Origin: Sphingomonas sp. JC676
GTDB lineage: Bacteria > Pseudomonadota > Alphaproteobacteria > Sphingomonadales > Sphingomonadaceae
Reading direction: 5' to 3'
Length of the DNA: 64,000 nt
Assembly: GCF_014489075.1 (NCBI RefSeq)
Contig: NZ_JACTGR010000001.1
Location: forward strand, 248,001-312,000
Positions 52,461 through 60,727 of the stretch are shown here, piece after piece; the first letter of the stretch is position 1, and every line of letters begins with the position of its first letter. A model generated the notes under the pieces. That model was not told where the DNA came from. It saw nothing but the letters and a program-made list of their open reading frames with translations, and ran no database searches. The position numbers and the translations under genes were made by a program.

Positions 52461-53327
52461 TCAGGGAACGCCGAAGGTCCAGCCCTCGGTGCGGGCAAGT
52501 TCGGGCGTAAGGCCGGCGGGCGACCATAGTTCGGGCCGGTCGGCCGCGACGCGCAGCCAGGCGGCGCTCAGCATCGCGTCGGTGGCGTGATCGTCGTAGC
52601 GGGCGAGCGGCGCGTGCGGCTCCGAGCCGAAGGCGGCGAGCATCGCGTCGAGCGTCACGGCGTCGCGGATCTTGGAGGTGCCCTTGCGCATCCCTGCAAG
52701 GCGCGCGGCGAGCGAGGTGTAGATCTCGACGAGCATCGGACCCTCGGGCGGCAGCGGATCAAACGGCCAGAGGCCGAGCTTGCCGCGCAGGCGGTTGAGG
52801 ACGCGCATGCCGGTGAGGCTCGATTTGCCGACCTGGCTCGCGCCGACCAGGTTGAAATTGCTGTAGGGCGCCAGCCGCATCGCCGCCTGGCCATGCTCGC
52901 AGACTCGGAAGCGGCCGCGTCCGGGCGGGAACAGGTCGCCGCAATCGCCCTGCTGGCGGAAATGGCGCCGCGCATCGGGATCGGCGACGAAGCTGGTCGC
53001 GGAGAGATAGGGATCCTCGGCGCATATCTCGTCGACCATCTGCCACAGGGCGTAACCGTCGGGCGGTGAGGCCTGCCAGCCGGGGAAATAGGCGCCCTCG
53101 TCGTGAAATGGGAAGGCGGGGGTCAGGTCGAGGCCGACAACCGTGTCGCTGGGCAGTTCGTCGCGCAGCCATTCGCGTATCTCGACGCGCGACCAGACAT
53201 GGCCGGCGCGCACCAGCACGGGTGCCGCGGAACCTCGTTCGCAAAGGGCCACCGCGATGCCGCGCTGGCGGGGCCCGGCCGCGCCCGACCAGTCGATTGC
53301 GGCGAAATGCCGGAAATGCGTGGTCAC
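52461..53327 (-). CDS. DUF429-like RNase H-fold protein
   Basis: A 288-residue protein beginning FRHFAAIDWSGAAGPRQRGIAVAL, which with VVGLDLTPAFPF and a late YDDHATDAMLSAAWL resembles the DUF429/RNase H-like family whose acidic residues sit at strand ends (AIDWSG, GLDL, DDHATDA). Activity is not known. It follows the YjbR-like gene and RarA on the same strand with four-base overlaps, so it is part of the rarA unit. The tRNA-Thr lies 18 bases past its stop. Confidence 0.8.
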   Translation of the reverse strand: MTTHFRHFAAIDWSGAAGPRQRGIAVALCERGSAAPVLVRAGHVWSRVEIREWLRDELPSDTVVGLDLTPAFPFHDEGAYFPGWQASPPDGYALWQMVDEICAEDPYLSATSFVADPDARRHFRQQGDCGDLFPPGRGRFRVCEHGQAAMRLAPYSNFNLVGASQVGKSSLTGMRVLNRLRGKLGLWPFDPLPPEGPMLVEIYTSLAARLAGMRKGTSKIRDAVTLDAMLAAFGSEPHAPLARYDDHATDAMLSAAWLRVAADRPELWSPAGLTPELARTEGWTFGVP

Positions 53328-53683
53328 TTCTTCTTGCGGGGCCGAACCGGCTTCTTGGCTGCAGACCAGTCGCGCGACCGCTCGATCATCGCCCGGACGC
53401 GCTCCGGGTCGGGGCTGTCGAACCGGATCAGCACCGCGGGCCAGCCTTCGTAATGCGGGGTCTGCCAGAAGGTATCGGGATCGGTTTCCTTGAGGATCTC
53501 GACGGTGTCGAGGTCGATCGCGATGCCGAACGAGGACTTGTCCTCATGCCCCGTGTAGAGGAACGTCTGCCCGTTCGAGCCGACCTTGACCGCGGGCTTG
53601 CCGTAGCTCGTCGAAAGAATGGTATCGGGGAGCGTCAGCGCATAGGCCACCGCATCCTCCCAGCTCCGGATCGCATCATTCAT
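53324..53683 (-). CDS. MmcQ/YjbR family protein
   Basis: A 119-residue protein of the MmcQ/YjbR family: STSYGKPAVKVGSNGQTFLY, SFGIAIDLDTVEILKETDPDTFWQTPHYEGWPAVLIRF. The small CyaY-like fold is sometimes described as DNA-binding, without a proved role. The C-terminal tail is basic (AAKKPVRPRKKK). ATG 53683 overlaps the end of rarA by eight bases, and its stop overlaps the next gene. Confidence 0.88.
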   Translation of the reverse strand: MNDAIRSWEDAVAYALTLPDTILSTSYGKPAVKVGSNGQTFLYTGHEDKSSFGIAIDLDTVEILKETDPDTFWQTPHYEGWPAVLIRFDSPDPERVRAMIERSRDWSAAKKPVRPRKKK

Positions 53684-54995
53684 CGCGGCGCTTCCCTCGC
53701 ATCTCGTCCCACCAGGCCATGCGCTCGGCGATGCGCTTCTCATGGCCGCGATCGGTGGGGGTGTAGAAGGTCTGGGGCGAGAGTTCGTCGGGCCAGTAAT
53801 TGTCGCCGGAAAAGCCGCCCTCGGCATCATGGTCGTACTGATAGCCCTTGCCATAGCCGATCTGCTTCATGAGCTTGGTGGGGGCGTTGAGGATGTTCTG
53901 CGGCGGCATCAGCGAGCCGGTTTCCTTGGCCGAGCGCCAGGCGGCGCCCTGGGCCTTGTAGGCGGCGTTCGATTTGGGGGCGGTGGCGAGATAGAGGCAG
54001 GCCTGGACGATCGCCAGCTCGCCCTCGGGACTGCCGAGGAAGTCGTAGGTGTCCTTGGCGGCGATGCACTGGACCAGCGCATTGGGGTCGGCGAGGCCCA
54101 CATCCTCGACCGCGGCGCGGACCAGGCGGCGGAGCAGGAACAGGGGTTCCTCGCCGGCGGTGAGCATGCGGGCGAGATAGTAGAGTGCGGCCTGGGGATC
54201 GCTACCGCGGATCGACTTATGGAGCGCGGAGATGAGGTTGTAATGGCCCTCGCGATCCTTGTCATAGACCGCCACGCGGCGCTGGAGGAAGTCGCCCAAG
54301 GCGGCGGGATCGAGGGGCTCCTCGAAGCTGACCGAGAACAGCGTTTCAGCCTGGTTCAGGAGGAAGCGACCGTCGCCGTCGGCGCTGGCGACCAGAGCGT
54401 CGCGGGCCTCGGGCGTCAGGGGGAGGGGGCGTTCCTCGAGCTCCTGGGCGCGGTCGAGCAGCTTGCTCAGCGCCTTGTGGTCGAGACGGTGGAGGATGAG
54501 GACCTGGGCGCGGCTGAGCAAAGCGGCGTTAAGCTCGAACGAGGGATTCTCGGTCGTGGCGCCGACCAGGGTGACGGTGCCGTCCTCGACATAAGGCAGG
54601 AAGCCGTCCTGCTGGGCGCGGTTGAAGCGGTGGATCTCGTCCACGAACAACAGGGTCTTGCGGCCCAGCCGGGCGTATTCTCGGGACTCGGCAAAGACCT
54701 TCTTGAGGTCCGCAACCCCCGAGAAAACCGCGGAAATCGCGACGAAGCGCAGGCCCACCGCGTCTGCAAGGAGGCGGGCAATCGTGGTCTTGCCGGTGCC
54801 GGGCGGACCCCAGAGGATGATCGAGCTGAGCTTGCCCGCCGCTACCATGCGGCCGATCGCGCCCTCGGGGCCGGTGAGGTGCTCCTGGCCGACGACATCG
54901 GCCAGCGCGCGGGGGCGCAGGCGATCGGCGAGGGGGCCGCCGGCGGGCGCCTCGACGGCTACGGGTTGGGGGTCTGCGGCGAAGAGGTCGGCCAT
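53676..54995 (-). CDS. rarA: Replication-associated recombination protein A
   Basis: A 439-residue AAA+ clamp-loader-like ATPase (RarA/MgsA) acting at stalled forks. PLADRLRPRALADVVGQEHL is the N-terminal signature. Walker A is WGPPGTGKTT, Walker B LLFVDEIHRFN, sensor 1 GATTENPSF. The C-terminal tetramerisation region includes YLARMLTAGEEP and YPNDL-like KGYQYDHDAEGGF. ATG 54995 was chosen over the ATG three codons upstream because the protein then begins MADLF; the difference is small. Confidence 0.96.
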   Translation of the reverse strand: MADLFAADPQPVAVEAPAGGPLADRLRPRALADVVGQEHLTGPEGAIGRMVAAGKLSSIILWGPPGTGKTTIARLLADAVGLRFVAISAVFSGVADLKKVFAESREYARLGRKTLLFVDEIHRFNRAQQDGFLPYVEDGTVTLVGATTENPSFELNAALLSRAQVLILHRLDHKALSKLLDRAQELEERPLPLTPEARDALVASADGDGRFLLNQAETLFSVSFEEPLDPAALGDFLQRRVAVYDKDREGHYNLISALHKSIRGSDPQAALYYLARMLTAGEEPLFLLRRLVRAAVEDVGLADPNALVQCIAAKDTYDFLGSPEGELAIVQACLYLATAPKSNAAYKAQGAAWRSAKETGSLMPPQNILNAPTKLMKQIGYGKGYQYDHDAEGGFSGDNYWPDELSPQTFYTPTDRGHEKRIAERMAWWDEMRGKRRDE

Positions 54996-55065
54996 CGGGG
55001 GCAAGATAGGAGTTTACGGCCATGTTCACAAAGGTTGCGCGGAACGGGGTTGCATAAGTTGTTTC

Positions 55066-55077
55066 AAGATATATCTT
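55066..55077. promoter_or_regulatory. Palindrome AAGATATATCTT, probable PadR operator
   Basis: A 12-base perfect palindrome 34 bases before the PadR-family ATG, in the 116-base gap behind rarA. ATAT-rich palindromes of this kind are typical of PadR-family sites, so autoregulation is likely. The TATATCT core could also be read as part of a -10 element. Confidence 0.65.
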
Positions 55078-55111
55078 AGACGCATCACGACTCAGACAGG
55101 AGCAGACGCAC

Positions 55112-55696
55112 ATGCGTTTTCATTTTCACAATCACCACGGCGCCAACGAGCGGCATTGTGGTCCGCGCCATCACGGGCGCCGCAGCTGGGGACCGTTCGA
55201 AGTCGAATGGACCTACGGACGCGAAGGCGGCCGCGGACGGCGCATGTTCGACGGGGGCGAGCTGCGGCTCATCCTCCTCAAGCTGATCGAGGAGCAGCCG
55301 CGCCACGGCTATGACCTGATCCGCGAGATCGAGGAGCGCTCGGGCGGCGCCTATGCGCCGAGCCCCGGCGTGATCTACCCGACGCTGACGATGCTCGACG
55401 ACATGGAGCTGATCGAGGAGCAGAAGACCGAGGGCGCCAAGAAGCAGTTCGGCATCACCACTGCCGGCCAGGCCCACCTGACCGAGCGCGAGGCCGAAGT
55501 GGAGGCGCTGTTCGCGCGGCTCGCCGAGATGGGCGATCGCCAGGCACGCACCAGCGGCGGCCCGATTCGACGGGCGATGCACAATTTACGGTCGGTGTTG
55601 CAGGAGCGTCTTTCATCCTCGGAAGTTGACAGCGACACTCTGCACGAGGTCGCGGCGATCCTCGACGAGGCCGCGCAGAAGATCGAGCGGCTCTGA
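55112..55696 (+). CDS. PadR-family regulator with His-rich N terminus
   Basis: A 194-residue PadR regulator. The winged-helix domain covers LRLILLKLIEEQPRHGYDLIREIEERSGGAY, PSPGVIYPTLTML and ELIEEQKTEGAKKQFGITTAG (residues about 50-125), and a helical dimerisation tail follows. Before it lies a His/Arg-rich stretch, FHFHNHHGANERHCGPRHHGRR, with eight His and one Cys. It could bind a metal, but this is inference. It is followed 76 bases later by the DUF2218 gene and preceded by a candidate operator. Confidence 0.92.
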   Translation: MRFHFHNHHGANERHCGPRHHGRRSWGPFEVEWTYGREGGRGRRMFDGGELRLILLKLIEEQPRHGYDLIREIEERSGGAYAPSPGVIYPTLTMLDDMELIEEQKTEGAKKQFGITTAGQAHLTEREAEVEALFARLAEMGDRQARTSGGPIRRAMHNLRSVLQERLSSSEVDSDTLHEVAAILDEAAQKIERL

Positions 55697-55772
55697 CGCC
55701 GCCGTGCCAAGGATCGAGGTTTTGCGGCGCCGGCTCGGGATCGTGCCGGCGCCCCACAAGGAGAAGAAGGCC

Positions 55773-56096
55773 ATGACGATCGCCACCGTGACCGCTTCGG
55801 CGCATGTGCAAACTTCGCAGGCAAGCCGGTATCTCCAGCAGCTCTGCAAGCATTGGGAGCACAACCTCCAGGTGGAATTCACCCCCGAGAACGGGACGGT
55901 GATCTTTCCCAAGGACGCGCGCGGCGCGGACCATCCCGGCGACGCGGTGGTGACGTTCAACGCGGTGGAGGACGGGCTGGACGTGCGGATCGACGCCTCA
56001 TCCGAGGAGCAGCTGGAGCGGCTGAAAGGCGCGGTCTCGCGCCATGTCGACCGCTTCGCGTTCCGCGAGGGCGCGCTGGCATACGACTGGCGCTAG
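55773..56096 (+). CDS. DUF2218 family protein
   Basis: A 107-residue protein of the DUF2218 family: AHVQTSQASRYLQQLCKHWEHN at the N terminus, a middle strand region (VVTFNAVEDGLDVRIDA) and RHVDRFAFREGALAYDW at the end. In other proteobacteria DUF2218 genes are placed near PadR regulators and siderophore-interacting proteins, suggesting metal or redox stress. No direct function is known. AGGAGAAGAAGG lies before the ATG. Confidence 0.88.
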   Translation: MTIATVTASAHVQTSQASRYLQQLCKHWEHNLQVEFTPENGTVIFPKDARGADHPGDAVVTFNAVEDGLDVRIDASSEEQLERLKGAVSRHVDRFAFREGALAYDWR

Positions 56097-56126
56097 GGCG
56101 CTATCGCTCGGCTCCGCGCTGCGCGG

Positions 56127-56813
56127 CTAAAAGCGGACGGACAGGCCGCCGCCGACCACCGTCGGGTTCAGCCGGATATTCGCCGTGATCGGCGCACCGC
56201 TGAGCAGCCCGGTCGCATAGGTCTTCAGCGCCGCTTTCTTGACGTCGAGATAGAGCGAGAGGCGGGGCGCGATCTTATATTCCACGCCGGCCTGCACCGC
56301 CGCGCCCCAGTGATTGCTGACCCTCAGCCGGTTCACCGCTCCGTCCTGGTTGTCGAAGATAAGCAGCAGCACCGCGCCGCCGCCGATATAGGGCTGGAGG
56401 CGCCCGAGGCCGGTGAAGTGGTAATGCGCGGTGAGGACCGTCGGGCCATAGCGGATCCGACCAAGGGTCCCGAGCGGCGTGAGGGTGCCGGCGCCCTTCA
56501 CCGTCGCGAGGGGCGGGATGCCACCGGTCAGCGACACGCCGAAATGCCGCCAGCGATAGCCGAACTCGGTGATGACCGTGACGTTCGAATCGACGCTTAC
56601 CGTTGCGCCGGGGAGCAACGCGCCGCTGCTTTTGACCTGGGCGTTCCCATCGAAGATGAGCGCGCCGGGCCCGACATGGACATAGGGGCCCGTGTCGTCG
56701 TCCGCGCGCTCGTTCGGTCCCGGTTCGGAAACCGATTGCGCCGCTGCCGGGGACAGGCCCAGCACGCCGAACACCAGCATGGCACATATAAAACGCGGTC
56801 GGCTCGATCGCAT
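56127..56813 (-). CDS. OmpW-family outer-membrane protein
   Basis: A 228-residue eight-stranded barrel of the OmpW family. The signal peptide is FICAMLVFGVLGLSPAAAQ. The family landmarks are YVHVGPGALIFD, the conserved VTVITEFGYRW near residue 80, LQPYIGGGAVLLLIF, WGAAVQAGVEYKIAPRLSLYLDVKK and a terminal GGGLSVRF. Small hydrophobic or stress-related solutes may pass through OmpW. It ends 30 bases from the convergent DUF2218 gene. Confidence 0.92.
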   Translation of the reverse strand: MRSSRPRFICAMLVFGVLGLSPAAAQSVSEPGPNERADDDTGPYVHVGPGALIFDGNAQVKSSGALLPGATVSVDSNVTVITEFGYRWRHFGVSLTGGIPPLATVKGAGTLTPLGTLGRIRYGPTVLTAHYHFTGLGRLQPYIGGGAVLLLIFDNQDGAVNRLRVSNHWGAAVQAGVEYKIAPRLSLYLDVKKAALKTYATGLLSGAPITANIRLNPTVVGGGLSVRF

Positions 56814-57110
56814 CGCTCAGGCTTCCGGATACGCCATGCTGAGCGATGCCGGATCGTCGGCCGCCAAGGGGTTCGCGACAATTCCTGCACAAGCGCCCAT
56901 CGCGACGTTCACCTCCGTATCCCGATGCGGCCCGCTGCGAGGCCCATCGGGAAACGGGTTCGACGGCAGCCGAACCTCGCGACGGTTTTGCCTTGGGCAT
57001 CCGCGCGAGCGTTAGGACGGATGTGCGGCCGCTTGCGCGATCCTGTGCAATTCAGTGCATTTCCTTGCGCGAGGACGCGCATGCACGCCGGAACGGGACG
57101 ACATTGATTT

Positions 57111-57132
57111 CCCTCCCTGCAAGCAGGGAGGG
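57111..57132. repeat. REP-like palindrome CCCTCCCTG-CAAG-CAGGGAGGG
   Basis: A perfect nine-pair hairpin with a four-base loop in an intergenic region. The shape and sequence resemble short intergenic palindromes scattered through alphaproteobacterial genomes. It is the only copy seen in the window. It could serve as a terminator but has no T-run. Confidence 0.6.
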
Positions 57133-57169
57133 GAGTTCGCATGTCGAATGTCAGGCTTGGGTGCAGCGC

Positions 57170-57181
57170 GGGGGGGGGGGG
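57170..57181. repeat. Homopolymer tract of 12 G
   Basis: A run of 12 G in non-coding DNA about 100 bases downstream of the PEP-CTERM gene's stop on the opposite strand sense. Such tracts mutate easily, and the exact length is a common sequencing error. Confidence 0.8.
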
Positions 57182-57280
57182 TGGACCGGACGGCCAGCTC
57201 TTGCTCTGCACCGCCCGGCCCACCGGCATCCGCCGCCCTCTCCTTGGGGACAAGGCCGAGGTGCGGCGGTGCCTGGGGGG

Positions 57281-57928
57281 TTAACCGAAGGCGACCCGGG
57301 TACTGCGGCGCCGGCGCAGCATCGCACCGCCGGCGCCGATGCCGAGAATGAGCAGGCCCCAACTCGCTGGCTCGGGCACGCCAGCCGCCAGCGTCGCGTT
57401 CTCAGGTGCGAAATCGCTGATCTGGTTGTTGTTGCCGGTGCCCAGGCGCGGCCACAGGTTGAAGCCATATTGCCCTGGCACGAAGCCGGTGCTCGGCAGC
57501 AGCGAAAGCGGCACCTTCACCGTCAGGATATTGCCGGCGATCGCGATCCAGCTGGGATTGAGCGGCGTGGCACCGATGTTTCCGGTGCCGTCCTCGCGGA
57601 CGGCGATCGCCTGGTTGAAGAGGACGTTGGGCTGGCCCAGCGCAGCGAAGGGATGGATCGTTCCGGTGCCGGTGTTGACACCGATGATGTAGGTACCGCC
57701 GGTTTCGGCATGGATCGCTCCGGCGAAGGTTGCACCAAGCGTGAAGAGTTGGGCGACGGAATCGTAACTGACCGAGAAGCTGGTGACATCGAGATCGGCT
57801 GCGTGCGGTCCGGCATAGGTGGCCAGGAAATCACCGGTTGCGTCGGTCACGCTGGCCGTCTGGGCGACGGCGGGCGATGCGGCGAGGGCAAGGGGGGCAA
57901 GCGTCAGCGTGTAGAGTATCTTACGCAT
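57281..57928 (-). CDS. PEP-CTERM protein
   Basis: A 215-residue secreted protein. The signal peptide is MRKILYTLTLAPLALAASPAVAQ. The mature part is beta-rich and starts with VTDATGDFLATYAGPHAADLD; the C terminus bears VPEPASWGLLILGIGAGGAMLRRRR, a complete exosortase sorting tag. Such proteins are exported and processed by an exosortase in exopolysaccharide- or biofilm-forming bacteria. Nothing more specific can be assigned. GGGAGA lies five bases before ATG 57928. Confidence 0.88.
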   Translation of the reverse strand: MRKILYTLTLAPLALAASPAVAQTASVTDATGDFLATYAGPHAADLDVTSFSVSYDSVAQLFTLGATFAGAIHAETGGTYIIGVNTGTGTIHPFAALGQPNVLFNQAIAVREDGTGNIGATPLNPSWIAIAGNILTVKVPLSLLPSTGFVPGQYGFNLWPRLGTGNNNQISDFAPENATLAAGVPEPASWGLLILGIGAGGAMLRRRRSTRVAFG

Positions 57929-58095
57929 GTGTGTCTCCCGTCGGGTTGCGATGCGCGGCGTCACCCCGAGCGACGCCGCAACAGGTGGCCCGACAGCGAG
58001 AAAGGGGGATGACCGCTGCCAGGACACCCGCAACGTTAGTGACGCGGCGGGAGGGCGAGGTTCAAAACTGGTTAACGCGTTTTTTGGGGAGGATC

Positions 58096-59250
58096 TCAGT
58101 GGGCGCCGCGGCGCGCCATCACTTCGAGATAGGTGTCGAGCACGGCCTGGTTGATCACGTCCCATTTATACGCCCGGGCCTTGGCGTGCCCCGCGGCGCC
58201 GGCCGACTTGCGCAGGCCCGGATCCTGGACGAGGCGGGCGATCGCATCGGCATAGGCATTCACGTCGCGCGGCGGGACGAGAAATCCGTTCACGCCGTCC
58301 TCGACCAGGTCCATCGCGCCGGTGGCATTAGCGGCGACGACAGGGACGCCGCAGGCCATCGCCTCCAGCGTGACGTTGCCGAACGTCTCGGTGACCGACG
58401 GATTGAACAGCACGTCCATCGAAGCGACGGCCTGGCCCAGCGCCTCGCCGCGCTGGAAGCCGGCGAACGCCGCTTCGGGCACGCGATCGGCGAACCAGCC
58501 GCGCGCCGGGCCGTCGCCGATCACGAGCACGCGGTGCGGCACGCCGCGCGCGGTGAGCGCGTTGCAGACGTCGGCGAAGATATCGAGGCCCTTTTCCAGC
58601 ACGAGCCGGCCGAGAAAGCCGATCGCGAACTCCTCATCGTCGATGCCGAGCGAACGACGCCATTCGTTGCTGCGCATCTGGGGATTGAAGCGGTCATGGT
58701 TGACGCCGCGCGACCAGATGCGGACCGGCGTCGTCACGCCCCAGGACTGGATGATCTCGGCGGTGGAGTTGCCGGGGGTCACGACCTGGTCGACGCGATT
58801 GTAGAAGCGGGTGAGGCCCTTGATCACCAGCGGCTCGAGAAAGCCGAGATGATAATAGCGCGGATAGGTCTCGAACCGGGTGTGGAGCGAGGCTACCGTG
58901 GCGATGTCGCGCTTGCGCGCCCAGGCGACGGCGCGATGACCGAGTATTTCGGGCGCCGAGACATGGACGAGGTTGGGGGCGAAGGCCTCCAGGTCCCGGC
59001 GGATCACCGCGGGCAGATTGACCGCGAACTTATATTCGGCGCGACCGCCCGGGACAGGAAGCGCAGGCACGCTGACCAAGTCGCCCATGGGCTCGAACGC
59101 CGGCGTGCTGGTGGTCGGCGAATAGACGCGGACCTGCACGCCCTGGCGCAGCAGATAATCGACGAGCAGATTCAGCGCCTGGTTCGCGCCGTCGCGAACA
59201 TAGTTGTAATTGCCGCTGAAGAGGGCGACGCGAAGGTCGGACGGTTGCAT
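58096..59250 (-). CDS. GT4-family glycosyltransferase, MgtA-like
   Basis: A 384-residue GT-B enzyme resembling GDP-mannose-dependent mannosyltransferases: LRVALFSGNYNYVRDGANQAL (acceptor-side loop), VSAPEILGHRAVAWAR, VASLHTRFETY, GVNHDRFNPQMRS, FLGRLVLEKGLDIFADV and the donor motif NPSVTETFGNVTLEAMACGVPVV with E-x7-E. It may build a mannosylated lipid or glycan; the true donor is unknown. It is a single gene, divergent from radA and separate from the main exopolysaccharide locus. Confidence 0.88.
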   Translation of the reverse strand: MQPSDLRVALFSGNYNYVRDGANQALNLLVDYLLRQGVQVRVYSPTTSTPAFEPMGDLVSVPALPVPGGRAEYKFAVNLPAVIRRDLEAFAPNLVHVSAPEILGHRAVAWARKRDIATVASLHTRFETYPRYYHLGFLEPLVIKGLTRFYNRVDQVVTPGNSTAEIIQSWGVTTPVRIWSRGVNHDRFNPQMRSNEWRRSLGIDDEEFAIGFLGRLVLEKGLDIFADVCNALTARGVPHRVLVIGDGPARGWFADRVPEAAFAGFQRGEALGQAVASMDVLFNPSVTETFGNVTLEAMACGVPVVAANATGAMDLVEDGVNGFLVPPRDVNAYADAIARLVQDPGLRKSAGAAGHAKARAYKWDVINQAVLDTYLEVMARRGAH

Positions 59251-59345
59251 TGGCCGCGGCGATAGCGGTCAGGGGGAGGTGGAGCAACCTTTGGGGGTCC
59301 GGATCGGGGTTGTTCCCTTCCTGTTCTCGCGCTATCACCGCGCGC

Positions 59346-60716
59346 ATGGCGAAACCCCAGAAGCGTTATGTCTGCCAGGCCTGCGGGTCGGTATCGTCCA
59401 AATGGGCAGGGCAGTGCGCCGATTGCGGGGACTGGAACACTTTGGTCGAGGATGCCGGCGGGGTCGTGACGCCGTTCCAGGCGCGGCACAATCTCCAGTC
59501 GGGCGGGCGGGCGATCGTGCTCAGCGGGCTCAACAGCGACATCGCGCTGCCCGAGCGGATGGCGACCGGGATCGCCGAGCTCGACCGGGCGCTGGGCGGC
59601 GGGTTCGTCGAAGGGTCCGCGACGCTGATCGGCGGCGATCCGGGGATCGGCAAGTCGACCCTGCTGCTCCAGGCGGCGGCGAAGATCGCCTCGCGCGGGC
59701 TTCAGGTTGCCTATGTCTCGGGCGAGGAGGCTGCGGACCAGGTCAGATTACGCGCGCGACGGCTGGGGCTGGGGAGCGCGCCGGTGCAGCTCGCCGCGGC
59801 GACTTCGGTGCGCGATATCCTGACCACGCTGGGAGAAGGTGCGCCGCCGGCATTGCTGGTGATCGACTCCATCCAGACGATGCATTCGGACCTGATCGAG
59901 GGCGCGCCGGGGACGGTGAGCCAGGTGCGCGCGAGCGCAGGCGAGCTGATCCGCTTCGCCAAGGAGCGCGGCACGGCGGTGGTGCTGGTCGGGCACGTCA
60001 CCAAGGACGGCAGCATCGCCGGGCCGCGCGTGCTTGAGCATATGGTCGATACCGTGCTGGCGTTCGAGGGCGAGCGCAGCCACCAATATCGCATCCTGCG
60101 GGCGGTGAAGAACCGCTTTGGCGGGACCGACGAGATCGGCGTGTTCGCGATGGAGACCGAGGGGCTTTCGGAGGTTGCCAACCCCTCCTCGCTGTTCCTC
60201 ACGCAGCGCGACGAGAGCGTTACGGGCACGATCGTATTCCCCGCGCTGGAGGGGACGCGGCCGGTGCTGGTCGAGGTGCAGGCGCTGACCGTGCGGCTGG
60301 CGAGCGGGGCGACGCCGAGGCGCGCGGTGGTGGGCTGGGATTCGGCGCGGCTGTCGATGGTGCTGGCGGTGCTCGAGGCGCGGTGCGGGCTGAGCTTCTC
60401 GTCGTGCGAGGTCTATCTGAACATCGCCGGCGGATACCGGGTGCAGGATCCGGCGGCCGACCTGGCGGTGGCGGCGGCTTTGGTGTCGGCGCTGGCCGAG
60501 CGGCCGATGCCGGCGGATGCGGTGGCGTTCGGCGAGATCGCGCTATCGGGCGAGGTGCGGCCGGTGGCGCATGGGGCCTTGCGGTGCCGCGAGGCGGGCA
60601 AGCTGGGCTTCGCGCGGGCGCTGGCGCCGGTGACCCAGGCCAAGGACAAAGGCGGGCTGGAGATCGCCGGGTTCAAGACGCTGGGTGCGTTCGTGGACCA
60701 TCTGCTCGGGCGGTAG
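59346..60716 (+). CDS. radA: DNA repair protein RadA
   Basis: A 456-residue RecA-like ATPase with helicase activity in recombination intermediates. The zinc finger is YVCQACGSVSSKWAGQCADC. Walker A is GGDPGIGKSTLL, the RadA-specific motif is KNRFGG (near residue 256), and the C-terminal Lon-like domain runs through CEVYLNIAGGYRVQDPAADL and ALSGEVRPVAHG. ATG 59346 gives the expected start before the zinc finger. It is the plus-strand partner of a divergent promoter region with the glycosyltransferase. Confidence 0.97.
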   Translation: MAKPQKRYVCQACGSVSSKWAGQCADCGDWNTLVEDAGGVVTPFQARHNLQSGGRAIVLSGLNSDIALPERMATGIAELDRALGGGFVEGSATLIGGDPGIGKSTLLLQAAAKIASRGLQVAYVSGEEAADQVRLRARRLGLGSAPVQLAAATSVRDILTTLGEGAPPALLVIDSIQTMHSDLIEGAPGTVSQVRASAGELIRFAKERGTAVVLVGHVTKDGSIAGPRVLEHMVDTVLAFEGERSHQYRILRAVKNRFGGTDEIGVFAMETEGLSEVANPSSLFLTQRDESVTGTIVFPALEGTRPVLVEVQALTVRLASGATPRRAVVGWDSARLSMVLAVLEARCGLSFSSCEVYLNIAGGYRVQDPAADLAVAAALVSALAERPMPADAVAFGEIALSGEVRPVAHGALRCREAGKLGFARALAPVTQAKDKGGLEIAGFKTLGAFVDHLLGR

Positions 60717-60727
60717 CGGCGACGGTC

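Larger units (their letters stand above)
56814..57280. other. Intergenic region with hairpin repeat and poly-G tract
   Basis: A 467-base region without a convincing gene. It should contain the OmpW promoter at its left end. It also holds a nine-pair palindrome (57111-57132) and a run of 12 G (57170-57181), described separately. Open frames here are reading shadows with no ribosome-binding sites or domains. Confidence 0.6.
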
